Source: Bacteroidales bacterium
GTDB lineage: Bacteria > Planctomycetota > Planctomycetia > Gemmatales > Gemmataceae
DNA length: 50,493 bases
Assembly: GCA_026931725.1 (NCBI GenBank)
Contig: JAIXLE010000201.1
Coordinates: forward strand, 1-50,493
Reading direction: 5' to 3'
The translations under genes and the position numbers were made by a program. The notes below the pieces were generated by a model, which saw only the letters and a program-made list of their open reading frames with translations, did not search any database and was not told the DNA's origin. This document shows positions 35,922-46,158 of the stretch, piece after piece (the stretch's first letter is position 1; each line of letters begins with the position of its first letter).

Positions 35922-36002
35922 TGGCCAAGGTGGGAGTCGAACCCACACGCCTTGCGGCGCTCGATTTTGAGTCGAGTGCGTCTGCCATTCCGCCACTTGG
36001 CC
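35922..36002 (-). tRNA. tRNA-Leu (CAA)
   Basis: An 81-base cloverleaf on the minus strand. The acceptor stem GGCCAAG/CTTGGCC is seven perfect pairs and the discriminator is A. The anticodon stem CTCGA/TCGAG encloses the loop CTCAAAA, giving anticodon CAA (35967-35969). The T-arm contains GGGTTCGACTCCC. A class II variable arm (CGCCGCAAGGCG region) confirms leucine type. The 3' CCA is not encoded. Confidence 0.97.
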
Positions 36003-36121
36003 AACGCTGCTTAGAATATCGGCTCGCACGCAGAACTGCAAGCGGGGGTTGTCTGAAAGATCCAGATTCTCAAAATGGTATCCTCGACAAGCTCATCTAG
36101 CCTTGGAAATGGGAGAACGCC

Positions 36122-36919
36122 GTGCCCGGATCTGATCGGATGGACCGTCTCGACATTGCCGCCGTCGCTCCACACCCGGACGACCTGGAAATCATCTGCG
36201 GGGGTACGCTGGCTAAACTGGTGAAGCAGGGATACCGTGTCGGCATCTTCGACCTGACTACCGGGGAGCCGACCCCGCGTGGCACGGAGGAAATGCGGGC
36301 ACGAGAAGCCGAAAAGGCTCGTCAAATTTTGGGTGTGCAGGTACGGGTAAATGTGCGACTCCCGAACCGCGTCCTCATGGATAGCCCCGAAGCCCGCTTC
36401 AAACTCGCCACGGAACTCCGCCGGTATCGCCCGACCGTGGTCATCACCGCTGCGGGGCGGACCCCGGCCGCGTCGCCGGACCATCATCAGGGTCATCTCA
36501 TCGCCGAGGCTTCGCGGTTTTATTCGCAGCTCACCAAGTGGAACGAACGGTTTGATGGCACCGAACCGTACCGTGTGCCACATCTGGTCTACGCGCCGTT
36601 CCCCACCGATGCGGAACAACGGAACTGGCATAGCACTTTTGTTGTCGATATTTCTGACACAATCGAGCAGAAACTCGAAGCGATCCGCGCTTACGAATCG
36701 CAATTCGATGCGCAACGGTTCGAGCGGGTCCAGCATTTCGTGAAATCCGCCAACGGCATGAACGGCTTTCGTTGCGGGTTCCTGTACGGCGAACTGTTCG
36801 CGTTACCGACCCCGATCGGCACCGAGAATCTGTTCCAATTGGCAACCGGGGGGAACAGCAACCTGCTCGCTCCACCGCCGGTTCTGGTGCCGGGACAGGA
36901 TCACCCGCCAATGAACTGA
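36122..36919 (+). CDS. bshB1: BshB1-type N-acetylglucosaminyl-malate deacetylase (PIG-L family)
   Basis: A zinc-dependent deacetylase of the PIG-L/LmbE family, 265 residues. The metal site is formed by HPDD (18-21) and His125 in SPDHHQGH. The stretch [25 protein letters not shown] and the following [20 protein letters not shown] pattern match BshB1, which deacetylates GlcNAc-malate in bacillithiol synthesis. Other deacetylases of this family act on mycothiol precursors or glycans, so the exact substrate is inferred. The start is GTG at 36122, with GGGAG six bases upstream; an ATG at 36140 is in frame. bshA and bshC are not in the window. The gene is convergent with the ThuA-like gene (12-base gap). 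Confidence 0.88.
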   Translation: MPGSDRMDRLDIAAVAPHPDDLEIICGGTLAKLVKQGYRVGIFDLTTGEPTPRGTEEMRAREAEKARQILGVQVRVNVRLPNRVLMDSPEARFKLATELRRYRPTVVITAAGRTPAASPDHHQGHLIAEASRFYSQLTKWNERFDGTEPYRVPHLVYAPFPTDAEQRNWHSTFVVDISDTIEQKLEAIRAYESQFDAQRFERVQHFVKSANGMNGFRCGFLYGELFALPTPIGTENLFQLATGGNSNLLAPPPVLVPGQDHPPMN

Positions 36920-36931
36920 TGTGGGCGTTTT

Positions 36932-37936
36932 TTACTTCAAATAATCCTGCGGTTTCATCCCTTGGGTGAAACCGTTATGCCGGAACGGTGACGGTTTGAA
37001 CTCCCCGACGATCGACACATCGGAGCGGGCAGGGATGGCTTTTTCCAGGCCGAGCGCCCAATAACAACCGTTGACGAGCATCCGCCGGGTGCCTTCGGCT
37101 TGCAGATCCTGAGAGGCTCCCATCGTGGTGGTGAAGACACGGCCCACCTTGCCGGAGTCCGCGGTGTAGGTCTTCGTCCAGGCGACCGGCATCATCGGGT
37201 TGTTCTTCTTGCCGGTGACGGCTTCCGATTTCGGATCGAGTGTCTGCGTGACTTCTCCGAGAACGATCGGCTGACTGTCTCCGGGCAGGGGGAGGTGAAC
37301 GGCGTAGACATCCGTGGTGCCAAAGATCGAACCAGGGGCGATCCCCTTGAGAATCGCGTGCCCTTCTTGACCGGGAGCCGGGATACCGCGGGTTCCTTCC
37401 TTGCCGTGGGCTCCGTGGTGCGCCACCCAGGTTTCGCCGAGAACCTGCTTGCCGAAACCGCCTTCATACCCCTTTTCCTTGCTGGTCCAGGTGTATTTCT
37501 TGTAGGTCGGCCCCTTCAGGTTGAAGGCATGCGTCGCGGTGCGGAGGCCGACGACGGGTTTGCCCGCTTGGAGATATTGGGCAATGTGCTGCATCTGAGC
37601 GTCCGGCAAATTGCGGAAGCGGAGGAACACCACCATCAGGTCTGCGGATTGCAGCTTTTCCAGGCCGGGAATGTTGTCCGTGATGTTCGGATTGACGGTG
37701 CCATCTTTCGGGTCGATGGCGAACAATACGGTGCAGGTGAAGCCATGATGCCGGGCGAGAATCTTGGCCAGTTGGGTTAATGCTTCTTCGCTGCGGTACT
37801 CTTCGTCACCGCTGATGAGAACAATCTGCTTCCCTTTTCCAGACCCCTCACCGCCCGGAAACGTCACCCACGGGTCCGCCGCCGGTGACAGGGATGGGAC
37901 ACAGGCCGCCAATGTGACAAGCAACAGACGCAGCAT
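36932..37936 (-). CDS. Exported ThuA-like domain protein
   Basis: 334 residues from the ATG at 37936. A signal peptide (MLRLLLVTLAACVPSLSPA) ends near residue 20. The rest is a ThuA-like (class I glutamine amidotransferase-like) fold: GKQIVLISGDEEYRSEEAL opening (about 35-53), DLMVVFLRFRNLPD (100-113) and the nucleophile-elbow region KPVVGLRTATHAF. The position normally held by the amidotransferase cysteine is in LRTATH and lacks Cys, as usual for ThuA-like proteins. Such exported proteins are numerous in planctomycetes and are linked to sugar metabolism, but no reaction is established. Confidence 0.86.
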   Translation of the reverse strand: MLRLLLVTLAACVPSLSPAADPWVTFPGGEGSGKGKQIVLISGDEEYRSEEALTQLAKILARHHGFTCTVLFAIDPKDGTVNPNITDNIPGLEKLQSADLMVVFLRFRNLPDAQMQHIAQYLQAGKPVVGLRTATHAFNLKGPTYKKYTWTSKEKGYEGGFGKQVLGETWVAHHGAHGKEGTRGIPAPGQEGHAILKGIAPGSIFGTTDVYAVHLPLPGDSQPIVLGEVTQTLDPKSEAVTGKKNNPMMPVAWTKTYTADSGKVGRVFTTTMGASQDLQAEGTRRMLVNGCYWALGLEKAIPARSDVSIVGEFKPSPFRHNGFTQGMKPQDYLK

Positions 37937-38017
37937 CAGCAACTCGCATTTGAAGGGGAAAGCTGGGGGAAACCGACGCGATCCAGTATAAACACCACAC
38001 ACCCTACGGGATACCCC

Positions 38018-38037
38018 CTACCCGGCATCACGGGTAG
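38018..38037 (-). terminator. Hairpin between DUF1501 and ThuA-like genes
   Basis: CTACCCG (38018-38024) and CGGGTAG (38031-38037) form a perfect 7-bp stem with a 6-base loop; flanking CCCC and GGGG runs could extend it across mismatches. It lies downstream of the minus-strand DUF1501 stop. No T-run follows, so this is a possible rather than certain terminator. Confidence 0.4.
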
Positions 38038-38129
38038 ACAGGGGCCGACATTCCAGAGGCGTGTCTTGTACGAGGAGCGTTGATGACCAAGACTCGCTGA
38101 AATTGCATCATCTGTACCAACATCCGCGT

Positions 38130-39539
38130 CTACGCAAGTATTTCCGACACGACGTTCCCATGCACATCGGTGAGACGGTAATCACGACCTTGGAAGCGAT
38201 AAGTCAGCTTCTCATGGTTCAGCCCAAGTTGATGTAAGATCGTCGCTTGCAGGTCATGCACATGCACCGCCCCTTCGACGACGTTGTAGCCGATGTCGTC
38301 GGTCTTACCGTGAAGGTAACCGGGCTTGGTGCCGCCCCCCGCGAGCCACATCGTGTACGCATCAATATGGTGATCCCGGCCAATCGTCTCACGGGGTTCC
38401 CCCATCGGCGTGCGGCCAAACTCACCCCCCCAGACCACCAGGGTATCATCCAGCAAGCCCCGTTGTTTCAAGTCTTGCACCAGTGCCGCGCACGGTTGAT
38501 CCACTTCTTTGCAAACCGCGTTCAGCGATTGCACGAGGTTTTGGGGGCCGCCATGATGATCCCAGTCGGTGTGGTACAACTGCACGAAGCGGACACCCCG
38601 TTCGATTAGTCGCCGGGCGAGCAGACAGTTCCCCGCGAACGAGGGTTTGCCCGGTTGCGCACCGTACAGGCTGAGCGTCTCCCGCGTTTCCCCGGAGAGG
38701 TCCATCAGCTCGGGGGCGGCGGTTTGCATCCGATAGGCCATCTCGTAGGCGGCGATACGGGTCTGAATCTCTGGGTCGCTAACGGTGTCGTATCGCAACT
38801 TGTTCAGATCGCTGACCGCATCGACGAATTCCCCTTGCCGGGCCTTGTCGATTCCATTCGGGGATTGCAGATCGAGAATCGGGCTTGGCCCCTTCAGGAA
38901 CGGCACACCCTGGTAGACCGAGGGCAGGAAACCGTTGTTCCACAGGGACGCTCCGCCGCGTGGCCCGCGTGGGCCGGATTGCAGCACGACGAACCCCGGC
39001 AAGCTGTCGCTTTCCGAGCCGATGCCATACGTCACCCAGCTGCCCATACTGGGCCGGCCAAACTGCGGGCTGCCGGTGTTGAGGAAGCACTTGGCCGGGC
39101 CGTGGTTGAACACATCGGTTTTCATCCCGCGCAGCCAGCAGAGGTCATCCGCCACCCGGCGCAGGTGTGGCAGCAGTTCGCTGATGGGCATACCGCACTG
39201 GCCCGCCGGGGTGAATTTGCGGGCACAACCCAAGATCGTCGGTGTGCCTTTCAGGAAGGCGAACCGTTTCCCGGCGATGAACGATTGCGGAACGGGTTTG
39301 CCGTGCAGTTTGTTCAACTCGGGTTTCGGGTCGAACAGTTCCAATTGGCTCGGCCCGCCTGCCATGAACAAGTAGATGACCGCTTTGGCCTTGGCGGGGA
39401 AGTGGGTTGGCCGCGCCGCCGCGGTGGCATCGCGGTTGAGCAGTGAGGCCAGCGCCATCGAGCCGACCCCGACTCCGCAATCTCGGAAGAAGTGTCGGCG
39501 GGTGGAAGCAAGGGAGGAAGAATCAGCAGTCGGGATCAC
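38130..39539 (-). CDS. DUF1501 domain-containing protein, Tat-exported
   Basis: 469 residues. The N-terminus has a twin-arginine motif, TRRHFFRDCGVGVGSMALASL (about 13-33 overall), indicating folded export by the Tat system. The DUF1501 body shows KAVIYLFMAGGPSQLELFDPKP (54 onward), DDTLVVWGGEFGRTPM and GRDHH with GAVHVHDLQATILHQLGL near the end. It belongs to the sulfatase/alkaline-phosphatase-like superfamily; no activity has been shown to my knowledge. The start GTG at 39539 has GAGGTGG four bases upstream. It lies 83 bases after the DUF1549/DUF1553 gene in the same direction, the standard planctomycete pair. Confidence 0.93.
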   Translation of the reverse strand: MIPTADSSSLASTRRHFFRDCGVGVGSMALASLLNRDATAAARPTHFPAKAKAVIYLFMAGGPSQLELFDPKPELNKLHGKPVPQSFIAGKRFAFLKGTPTILGCARKFTPAGQCGMPISELLPHLRRVADDLCWLRGMKTDVFNHGPAKCFLNTGSPQFGRPSMGSWVTYGIGSESDSLPGFVVLQSGPRGPRGGASLWNNGFLPSVYQGVPFLKGPSPILDLQSPNGIDKARQGEFVDAVSDLNKLRYDTVSDPEIQTRIAAYEMAYRMQTAAPELMDLSGETRETLSLYGAQPGKPSFAGNCLLARRLIERGVRFVQLYHTDWDHHGGPQNLVQSLNAVCKEVDQPCAALVQDLKQRGLLDDTLVVWGGEFGRTPMGEPRETIGRDHHIDAYTMWLAGGGTKPGYLHGKTDDIGYNVVEGAVHVHDLQATILHQLGLNHEKLTYRFQGRDYRLTDVHGNVVSEILA

Positions 39540-39622
39540 GGTTCCACCTCATGCGATGTCCAGAATATCATCACCATTGGCCGATCGGCATGCCAACACA
39601 CCAGTACGAATCTTTATTAAAC

Positions 39623-41830
39623 TTATTCCCGTGTCACGAACTCATCCAAATTCATCAGCACACGAGCCACTTGTGCCCAGGCGGTGTTGGCATCCTGTTT
39701 CCGTTGTTGTTGGAGATAGGCCAACACCCGTTCCCGCTCGGAGACGCTCGGCTCCCGGCAGAGGCAAAGTCGGAACGCGAGATCGACTTTGCCCACGTCA
39801 TCCTTCGGGCCGTCTTTCTGCAAACGCTGACCGAGGCCCGCATAAAATTCGAGGAACGCGGGGTCATTCGCCAGATGCAGTGCCTGCAGGGGCGTGTTGC
39901 TGCGATTGCGGCGGGTACAGGCGGTCTGGGCATCGGCGGCATCGAAGGTCGTCAGCAGATGGTGCTGGCTTTGCCGCCAGATATAGGTGTACATCCCGCG
40001 ACGATAACGGTTCGGGCCTCTTTCTTCCGGCCACGGTTTCTTATTCTGGGTGAAGGCAAACACCTCGGCCGGCAACGGTGGATGAACGCCGGGGCCACCA
40101 ATCTTCGGGGTCAGCATCCCACTCGCGGACAGAGCCGCATCACGAATGATCTCGGCTTCGACCCGCAGTCGGTTCTGCCGACCGAGGAGCTTATTATTCT
40201 GGTCCACCTTCGACAGATCGGCACGATGCTGGGAAGATTGCTGGTAACTGGCCGACATCACAATCCGTTTGTGCAACTGTTTGATGCTCCAACCCGTTTC
40301 GCGGAACTCGACGGCGAGCCAGTCCAGTAACTGCGGATGGGTCGGCAAGCTGCCCTGCATCCCGAAATCGTTCTCGGTGTCCACGAGGCCGAGGCCGAAG
40401 AACTTTTGCCATTCCCGGTTCACGGTGACGCGGGCCGTCAGTGGGTTTTCGGCGGAGACGAGCCAGCGGGCCAGATCGAGGCGGGTGCGGGACGGGGTGG
40501 ACGCGGAAGCGAGTGCCACCGGATAGGTCGGGGTAACGCGGTCCCCTTTGCGGAGGAAGTCGCCGCGAATCTGGACGAAGGTGTCATGCGGTTTCCGCGA
40601 TTCCCGGATGATGAGAGTCGTCGGCAGTTGACCACGGAGTTTCCGCATCGCGGCTTCGATCTTCTTGACTTCAGCCGTCTTTTCCGCCTGACGGAATTGT
40701 TCCCGCATCTGATCCAGTGTGTTCAACTTCTGATCCAGATCGGGTCGGCCGCCGATGGGGAAGACGGGTTCATCACAGTTATCGAAGAAGGCATAGAGAC
40801 TGTAATACTCTTTCTGCGAAACCGGGTCATACTTATGGTCATGGCACTGGGCACAGCCGACCGTCAAACCGAGCCAGACGGCCCCGGTGGTGTTGGTGCG
40901 GTCGATCGTGCGTTCGACACGGAATTGCTCCCGATCCGTGCCGCCTTCCTCGTTGTAGGAGGTGTTCCGGTGGAAGCCGGTGGCGATGAGTTGCTCTTTT
41001 GTAGGTTGCGGAAGCAGATCACCTGCCAACTGCTGAATCGTGAACTGATCGAAGGGCAAATCCGCGTTGTACGCCTGAATGACCCAATCCCGGTACGGCC
41101 AGATACTGCGGGCACCGTCGATGGTGTAACCGTTGCTATCGGCGTAGCGGGCGAGGTCGAGCCAGTGCCGGGCTTGCCGTTCCCCATAATGGGGCGAAGC
41201 CAACAGCCGATCGACGAGCTTTTCATAAGCATCCGGCGAGGAATCGTTGACGAACGCATCCACTTCGGCGGGTGAGGGCAGCAGGCCGATCAGATCGAGC
41301 GTGACCCGGCGAATCAGGGTCGTCCGTTCTGCCGGAGGAGATGGCGTGAGTCCCGCTTGCCGCAAACGCTGGAACAAGAAATGGTCGATCGGGTTGCGTG
41401 GGGAAACCGGAGTTTTCACCACATCGGGAACGGGTGGCCGGACGGGTGGCACGAAGGCCCAATGTGGGGCGTACTCGGCACCGTGCGTGATCCAGGCTCG
41501 CAGGGTAGCGATTTCGCGTGCGGTCAGCCGTCGGCCAGCCTCGGCGGGGGGCATCCGCAATTCATCATCCGGCTCCGCGATCCGTTCGATGATACCGCTG
41601 GTTTCGGGGTGGCCGGAGACGACCGCGTCTTTCTTCTGGGCCAGATTGCGTGTATCGAGCCGGACCCCGGCTTTCTGGGTGCCGGGGCCGTGGCATTTGT
41701 AACAATGTTCGGACAGGATCGGGCGGACATCCCGGTTGAAGTCCGGCTTCGGAGGTTGGGGAGCCTGCGCCGTGACGGTGGGAGTCATGGCGAAGCCCAG
41801 CAGAAGTAGACACGCAGGAGTTCGCATCAT
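39623..41830 (-). CDS. Planctomycete cytochrome-c (PSCyt1) + DUF1549 + DUF1553 protein
   Basis: 735 residues from the ATG at 41830 (a second ATG is adjacent). The signal peptide is [22 protein letters not shown]. PSCyt1 follows, with a haem-c site CYKCH (about 39-43) and the axial-ligand region DDELRMPP (88-95). DUF1549 spans about 140-340 ([19 protein letters not shown], then [16 protein letters not shown] and [11 protein letters not shown], a second CxxCH). DUF1553 is in the C-terminal part ([36 protein letters not shown]). It is an exported, probably haem-binding protein found almost only in Planctomycetota and relatives. Paired with the DUF1501 gene downstream. The function is unknown. 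Confidence 0.93.
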   Translation of the reverse strand: MMRTPACLLLLGFAMTPTVTAQAPQPPKPDFNRDVRPILSEHCYKCHGPGTQKAGVRLDTRNLAQKKDAVVSGHPETSGIIERIAEPDDELRMPPAEAGRRLTAREIATLRAWITHGAEYAPHWAFVPPVRPPVPDVVKTPVSPRNPIDHFLFQRLRQAGLTPSPPAERTTLIRRVTLDLIGLLPSPAEVDAFVNDSSPDAYEKLVDRLLASPHYGERQARHWLDLARYADSNGYTIDGARSIWPYRDWVIQAYNADLPFDQFTIQQLAGDLLPQPTKEQLIATGFHRNTSYNEEGGTDREQFRVERTIDRTNTTGAVWLGLTVGCAQCHDHKYDPVSQKEYYSLYAFFDNCDEPVFPIGGRPDLDQKLNTLDQMREQFRQAEKTAEVKKIEAAMRKLRGQLPTTLIIRESRKPHDTFVQIRGDFLRKGDRVTPTYPVALASASTPSRTRLDLARWLVSAENPLTARVTVNREWQKFFGLGLVDTENDFGMQGSLPTHPQLLDWLAVEFRETGWSIKQLHKRIVMSASYQQSSQHRADLSKVDQNNKLLGRQNRLRVEAEIIRDAALSASGMLTPKIGGPGVHPPLPAEVFAFTQNKKPWPEERGPNRYRRGMYTYIWRQSQHHLLTTFDAADAQTACTRRNRSNTPLQALHLANDPAFLEFYAGLGQRLQKDGPKDDVGKVDLAFRLCLCREPSVSERERVLAYLQQQRKQDANTAWAQVARVLMNLDEFVTRE

Positions 41831-42048
41831 GGACACGCACAAGAAAAGAGGGCACGCGAGCGGTTGACTCTATTGTGAACATTTTGTGTGCCGTTCGCAA
41901 GCGCCTCGCCATGATTGCGGCTGCATGGGAATCGATTCTGCCCCGCATCCCTTGCACGCAGGCACTCTCATAATCATGAGATCAGAAGTCGGGATCCATT
42001 CTGGAAAGAACTCGGACAAAGACTCAGGACGTACCCGTCACACACGCA

Positions 42049-43437
42049 CTATTTCAGAATGCTGGTCACAGGTTTACCGCCGATGCCGGTGACGATTTCG
42101 TCACGACCATTGTGGCGGAAGGTCAGGGCTTCGTGGTCCACGCCCATCAAGTGCAGAATCGTGGCGTGCAAATCCTTGACGTGCATTTGACCATCAATCG
42201 CGTACAAGCCGAGTTCGTCCGTCGCACCGTGAACGTGACCGGGTTTGACTCCGCCGCCCGCGAACCAGACCGTGAAGCCATACGGATTGTGATCGCGGCC
42301 ATCGCCACTTTCCGACATCGGTGTCCGACCAAACTCGCCCCCCCAGACCACCAAGGTGGAATCCAATAGCCCACGTTGGGCCAAATCACGGATCAACCCG
42401 GCGATGGGACGATCCGAGGCTCGGCAAAGTGTCCCATGGTTGCCGTTCAAATCCTTGTGCGCATCCCATTCACTGCCGGTGCCCATGTAGAGTTGCACGA
42501 ATCGGACACCACGTTCGACCAATCGGCGGGCCAGCAGACAGTTCTGGGCGTTGCTGGCCGTTTCGGGGCGATCTGTTCCGTAGAGGCGATGCGTGGCGGT
42601 CGTTTCGCGGCTCAGATCCACCACTTCGGGCGCGCTCGACTGCATACGGAAAGCCAGTTCCGCCGCGGCGATTTGGGACTCCGCGGATTCCCGATGATGA
42701 TACTGCTCATTCAGTTGCCGCACGAAATCGAACTTGGCACGCTGACGGGCTTCTGAGACACCCGCTGGGCGATTGGTATGCAGAATCGGGATCGGTCCCG
42801 ATTTGAACCGTGTCCCGGCAAACGCGTTCGGCAAAAATCCATTACCGTAGGCCATGTTGCCGCCCGGAGGCTCATCATCGGTGTCGGCCAGGACGACGAA
42901 TCCCGGTAGGTTTTGCGTCTCCGCGCCCAGTCCGTACACCGCCCAGGAACCCAGGCACGGCCGACCGGGAATGAGTCCACACGTGTTCATCTGCAAGACG
43001 CTTTGGACATGCGTCAGTCCATCCGCGACGCACCCTTGCAGCAGACACAGATGATCCGCGACACCGGCAATTTCCGGGTAGAGGTCACTGACCCAGTGCC
43101 CGGACTGGCCATGCCGTTGAAACTTTCGGGTGGAAGCCATCAACGGGTTGCCCGAAGTCGTCCCCATCGCGGTAACCGGGCGGGGGAAGCTCGCGGGAAG
43201 CGGTTGCCCGTGATACTTCTGTAAGGCGGGCTTGGGGTCAAACAAGTCGATGTGACTGGGGCCGCCATCCAGGAAGCACCAGATCACGGATTTTGCCCGC
43301 ACCGGATGATGCGGCTTCGGCAGCGCGGTGGCGGAGGCACGCAACCCCGTCAACGCTAAGGCTCCAAACCCAGCCCCGGCGTGGAGCAGGAAATCACGCC
43401 GGGAGGTGGCAAAACGCGAATGTAGGCCAGCTGACAT
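42049..43437 (-). CDS. DUF1501 domain-containing protein, Tat-exported (second copy)
   Basis: 462 residues, parallel to the protein at 38130-39539 but clearly diverged. The Tat motif SRRDFLLHAGAGFGALALTGL lies at about 12-32. The body has KSVIWCFLDGGPSHIDLFDPKP, STLVVWGGEFGRTPMSESGDG and GQMHVKDLHATILHLMGV. The ATG at 43437 is three bases after the stop of the upstream DUF1549/DUF1553 gene (TAA, CCC, ATG), so the pair is translationally coupled. The last 218 bases before the next minus-strand gene's region hold no gene that I can support. Confidence 0.93.
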   Translation of the reverse strand: MSAGLHSRFATSRRDFLLHAGAGFGALALTGLRASATALPKPHHPVRAKSVIWCFLDGGPSHIDLFDPKPALQKYHGQPLPASFPRPVTAMGTTSGNPLMASTRKFQRHGQSGHWVSDLYPEIAGVADHLCLLQGCVADGLTHVQSVLQMNTCGLIPGRPCLGSWAVYGLGAETQNLPGFVVLADTDDEPPGGNMAYGNGFLPNAFAGTRFKSGPIPILHTNRPAGVSEARQRAKFDFVRQLNEQYHHRESAESQIAAAELAFRMQSSAPEVVDLSRETTATHRLYGTDRPETASNAQNCLLARRLVERGVRFVQLYMGTGSEWDAHKDLNGNHGTLCRASDRPIAGLIRDLAQRGLLDSTLVVWGGEFGRTPMSESGDGRDHNPYGFTVWFAGGGVKPGHVHGATDELGLYAIDGQMHVKDLHATILHLMGVDHEALTFRHNGRDEIVTGIGGKPVTSILK

Positions 43438-43440
43438 GGG

Positions 43441-45738
43441 TTATTCCACGTAAAGAAACTCAGCGGAATTCAGGAGAGCATGAACAAGATCCACCACGGC
43501 TTCCGTCTCGGTCGTGCGGCGTGGCTGTGCTAGCGGTGGTGAGGCCGATGGAACGGGGGTGGATGTTTCCGCGGCAATAATGCGACACTGGTTCGTCAGG
43601 AATCGGTCGGCAGCTGCTTGCTCGCGTGAGGTCGGTTCACGCCCCAGGACGAGCTTGTAACACGCGGTGATGGTGTCAGCGCGAGTCGTGGGCGTTCGTC
43701 GAACGATGGTGGCAATTCGGCGTGCTTGTTCCAGCAGGAAATCACCGTTCATGAGTTCCAACGTCTGCTGGGGGGTCACGGTGACCGCTCGCATTGGACA
43801 GGCTTCATTCGGAATCGGGGAGTCGAACACTCGGAACAACGGCAACACGAAGTTTCGGCGATGGAACAGATAGATGGAGCGCCGCTGATGCTCGGTCGGG
43901 TCCGGGTCGGGATCCCAACCGTAGCGGTTGTTGGCGAAGGCTGCGGGCAGCGGGACTTTGACACCGGGGCCGCCGGTTTTCAGATTCAGCGCACCCGCAG
44001 ATTGCAGCGCAATGTCGCGGATGGCTTCCCCATCCATCCGAAGTACAGGCATCCGCCAGAGCAGATCATTATTGGGGTCGACCTGGAGCGGATCACGGAC
44101 GGTCCCCGTCGCGGTTTTCGAGACATTCGCAGGAACCGTGCGACGAGTGATTTCGGAAGATTGTTGATACGTCCGTGAAGTCACGATCAATCGGTGAATG
44201 GACTTGAGACGCCAGGAATGTCCCACGAGATCCTGCGCGAGCCAGTCCAACAGTTCTGGATGGGTTGGCGGTGTCCCCATTCCGCCGAAGTCGCTGGGAG
44301 TCGCCACGATCCCTTGTTCAAAGTAGTGCTGCCAAAGCCGATTGACGATCACACGGGCCGTCAGCGGATGCGCTGGATCCGTGACCCACTCCGCCAGCGC
44401 GGTACGCCGGCCGGTGGTTGTCCCATGTTTCGTGGTACGGGAACGAATCGCGGGAGCGGAGTGACCAAAGACCGCGGGGAACGCGGGTTCGACCTCTTCT
44501 TTTGGTCGTTTGAGATTGCCCCCCGCCAACCGATACACCGGCGGCGCGACCGGGCCAATATCCGTGGCCATTGCCGTGGTCGGTGGCTCCGCCGGTTTGA
44601 GTTTATCGCATTCCGCGAGCTTCGCATTGAGGAGATCGTACCGTGCCCGTGCCTTGGGGTCGAGGCGACGATAGGCACGGGCTTCTCGGCGAGCGGTTTG
44701 CTTGCCGGCGAGCATGGCGAGTTGCTGTTGGAAGGGCGTGCGTTTCTCGGCGGGGGCGTGCATGGCCGCCTGGGTGATCGCATCGAACGTGGATGTCACC
44801 TCATCGAACACCGCACTCCGAGAAGTCCGTACCAAAGTCTCCATCTCAGCCCGGATCGGTTGCGTGGCCGTGTCCCAGGCCGCGTATTGTTTGCGGTATG
44901 CGGCGGCTTCCTTGTCCCCGATGAGTAGTACGCCATCCCGATGGTCCATCCCGGCGAAAAAGGCCTGCAAGGCGTAATAGTCTTCCTGCGTAATCGGGTC
45001 AATCTTGTGGTCATGACAGCGGGCACACCCCACGGTCAGCCCTAAAACCGCGATTCCAAAAGTGTCCGTCACATCATCCAGAATCGCCTGACGCACTTCC
45101 ACATAATCGGATCCGTTCGTCTCTTCGGGATGCAACCGCAGGAAGCCCGTGGCGATGAGGGCATCGGGATTATCGGGCTCCAGTTCATCACCGGCGATCT
45201 GCTGCTTGAGGAAACGATCATACGGAGTGTCGTTATTAAAGCTCTGAATGACGTAATCGCGATAGCGCCAAGCCGTCGGCCGGGTGCTATCGAACTTGAA
45301 ACCGTCCGTCTCGGCAAAGCGGACGAGGTCGAGCCAGTGGCGGGCCCAATGTTCCCCGAAGCGGGGCGAGGCCAGGAGCCGATCGACCACTTTTTCGTAG
45401 GCATTCGGCGCGGTATCCGCCAGGAAATCCGCCAGTTCCGCGGCCGTGGGGGCCAATCCCGTCAGATCGTGCGTGACGCGCCGGAGCAGGGTCACGCGAT
45501 CCGCCATTGGGGAGAGTTCCAGCCCAGCCGCGTGCAACTTCGCGGTGGTGAACTGGTCAATCGGATGAGCAGCCGGGCTACCAGCCAATGCGGGGGGAAA
45601 CGGCACCGGCTTCGGGGGAATCCAAGCCCAGGGCAAGGACTCGCCAGCCCAGACGGTCTGCGCGACCCAGCACGATACCAGGATGCTCAGCGGCCAGCCA
45701 CAAAGCTGGCGCGGGTGTGCGACGCGAAGAAGGAACAT
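43441..45738 (-). CDS. DUF1549 + DUF1553 protein without the N-terminal cytochrome domain
   Basis: 765 residues from the ATG at 45738; a TTG five codons earlier is also in frame. A signal peptide (LCGWPLSILVSCWVAQTVWA) ends near residue 31. DUF1549 begins almost at once (HPIDQFTTAKLHAAGLELSP), with RHWLDLVRFAETDGF and one CxxCH, CARCHDHKIDP. DUF1553 follows (HPLTARVIVNRLWQHYFEQGI, PQQTLELMNGDFLLEQARR). Unlike the copy at 39623 it lacks PSCyt1 with CYKCH. It carries a long central insertion, partly charged and coiled-coil-like (RKQYAAWDTATQPIRAEMET region). It is coupled to the DUF1501 gene downstream. It is exported; its function is unknown. Confidence 0.92.
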   Translation of the reverse strand: MFLLRVAHPRQLCGWPLSILVSCWVAQTVWAGESLPWAWIPPKPVPFPPALAGSPAAHPIDQFTTAKLHAAGLELSPMADRVTLLRRVTHDLTGLAPTAAELADFLADTAPNAYEKVVDRLLASPRFGEHWARHWLDLVRFAETDGFKFDSTRPTAWRYRDYVIQSFNNDTPYDRFLKQQIAGDELEPDNPDALIATGFLRLHPEETNGSDYVEVRQAILDDVTDTFGIAVLGLTVGCARCHDHKIDPITQEDYYALQAFFAGMDHRDGVLLIGDKEAAAYRKQYAAWDTATQPIRAEMETLVRTSRSAVFDEVTSTFDAITQAAMHAPAEKRTPFQQQLAMLAGKQTARREARAYRRLDPKARARYDLLNAKLAECDKLKPAEPPTTAMATDIGPVAPPVYRLAGGNLKRPKEEVEPAFPAVFGHSAPAIRSRTTKHGTTTGRRTALAEWVTDPAHPLTARVIVNRLWQHYFEQGIVATPSDFGGMGTPPTHPELLDWLAQDLVGHSWRLKSIHRLIVTSRTYQQSSEITRRTVPANVSKTATGTVRDPLQVDPNNDLLWRMPVLRMDGEAIRDIALQSAGALNLKTGGPGVKVPLPAAFANNRYGWDPDPDPTEHQRRSIYLFHRRNFVLPLFRVFDSPIPNEACPMRAVTVTPQQTLELMNGDFLLEQARRIATIVRRTPTTRADTITACYKLVLGREPTSREQAAADRFLTNQCRIIAAETSTPVPSASPPLAQPRRTTETEAVVDLVHALLNSAEFLYVE

Positions 45739-46158
45739 GAGCGAGATGACCAACAGGGCATGAAAATCAGCAGAGAATTCCTATATCCGTTGTAGTCCGC
45801 TTTTCCCGACAAGTGTATAGCCATTTTGACGGATCTGGGGTCATCTTCAAAAAAATGAACGATACAGTTGTTACACTCTGGTCAATTTCCGTACTGCGTG
45901 CGAATTCGACATTCTTTTTGCACCGATTCCGCACACTTGCATCAGGATTTGGAGCCCACGGCATCCGGGTTCCCGGTTGGCGTGCCCGGTGATCGACCCC
46001 GAGGCCAACCGTTTTTTACCCCATTCCGTGCGGATACCGTATCGCGGGGGGACGAATGCTCTGGAACCGCACAAGTTGGCATCGCGTTCGCCTAGTTGGC
46101 GATCATTCATGAGGAGAGGCCGGAACGGGACGACGCACCTATTCCGAGATAGATTGTC
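45739..46158. other. Divergent intergenic region
   Basis: A spacer of 420 bases between the leftward DUF1549/DUF1553 gene and the rightward histidine kinase. The segment 45775-45900 is noticeably AT-richer than its surroundings and is the likely promoter area for both directions. Short open frames here lack ribosome-binding sites. No RNA gene or strong hairpin was seen. Confidence 0.4.

Noticed and set aside
45739-46158. Sigma-54 promoter ahead of the kinase cluster
   Set aside because: Only partial resemblance to the -24/-12 pattern was found; not strong enough to report.
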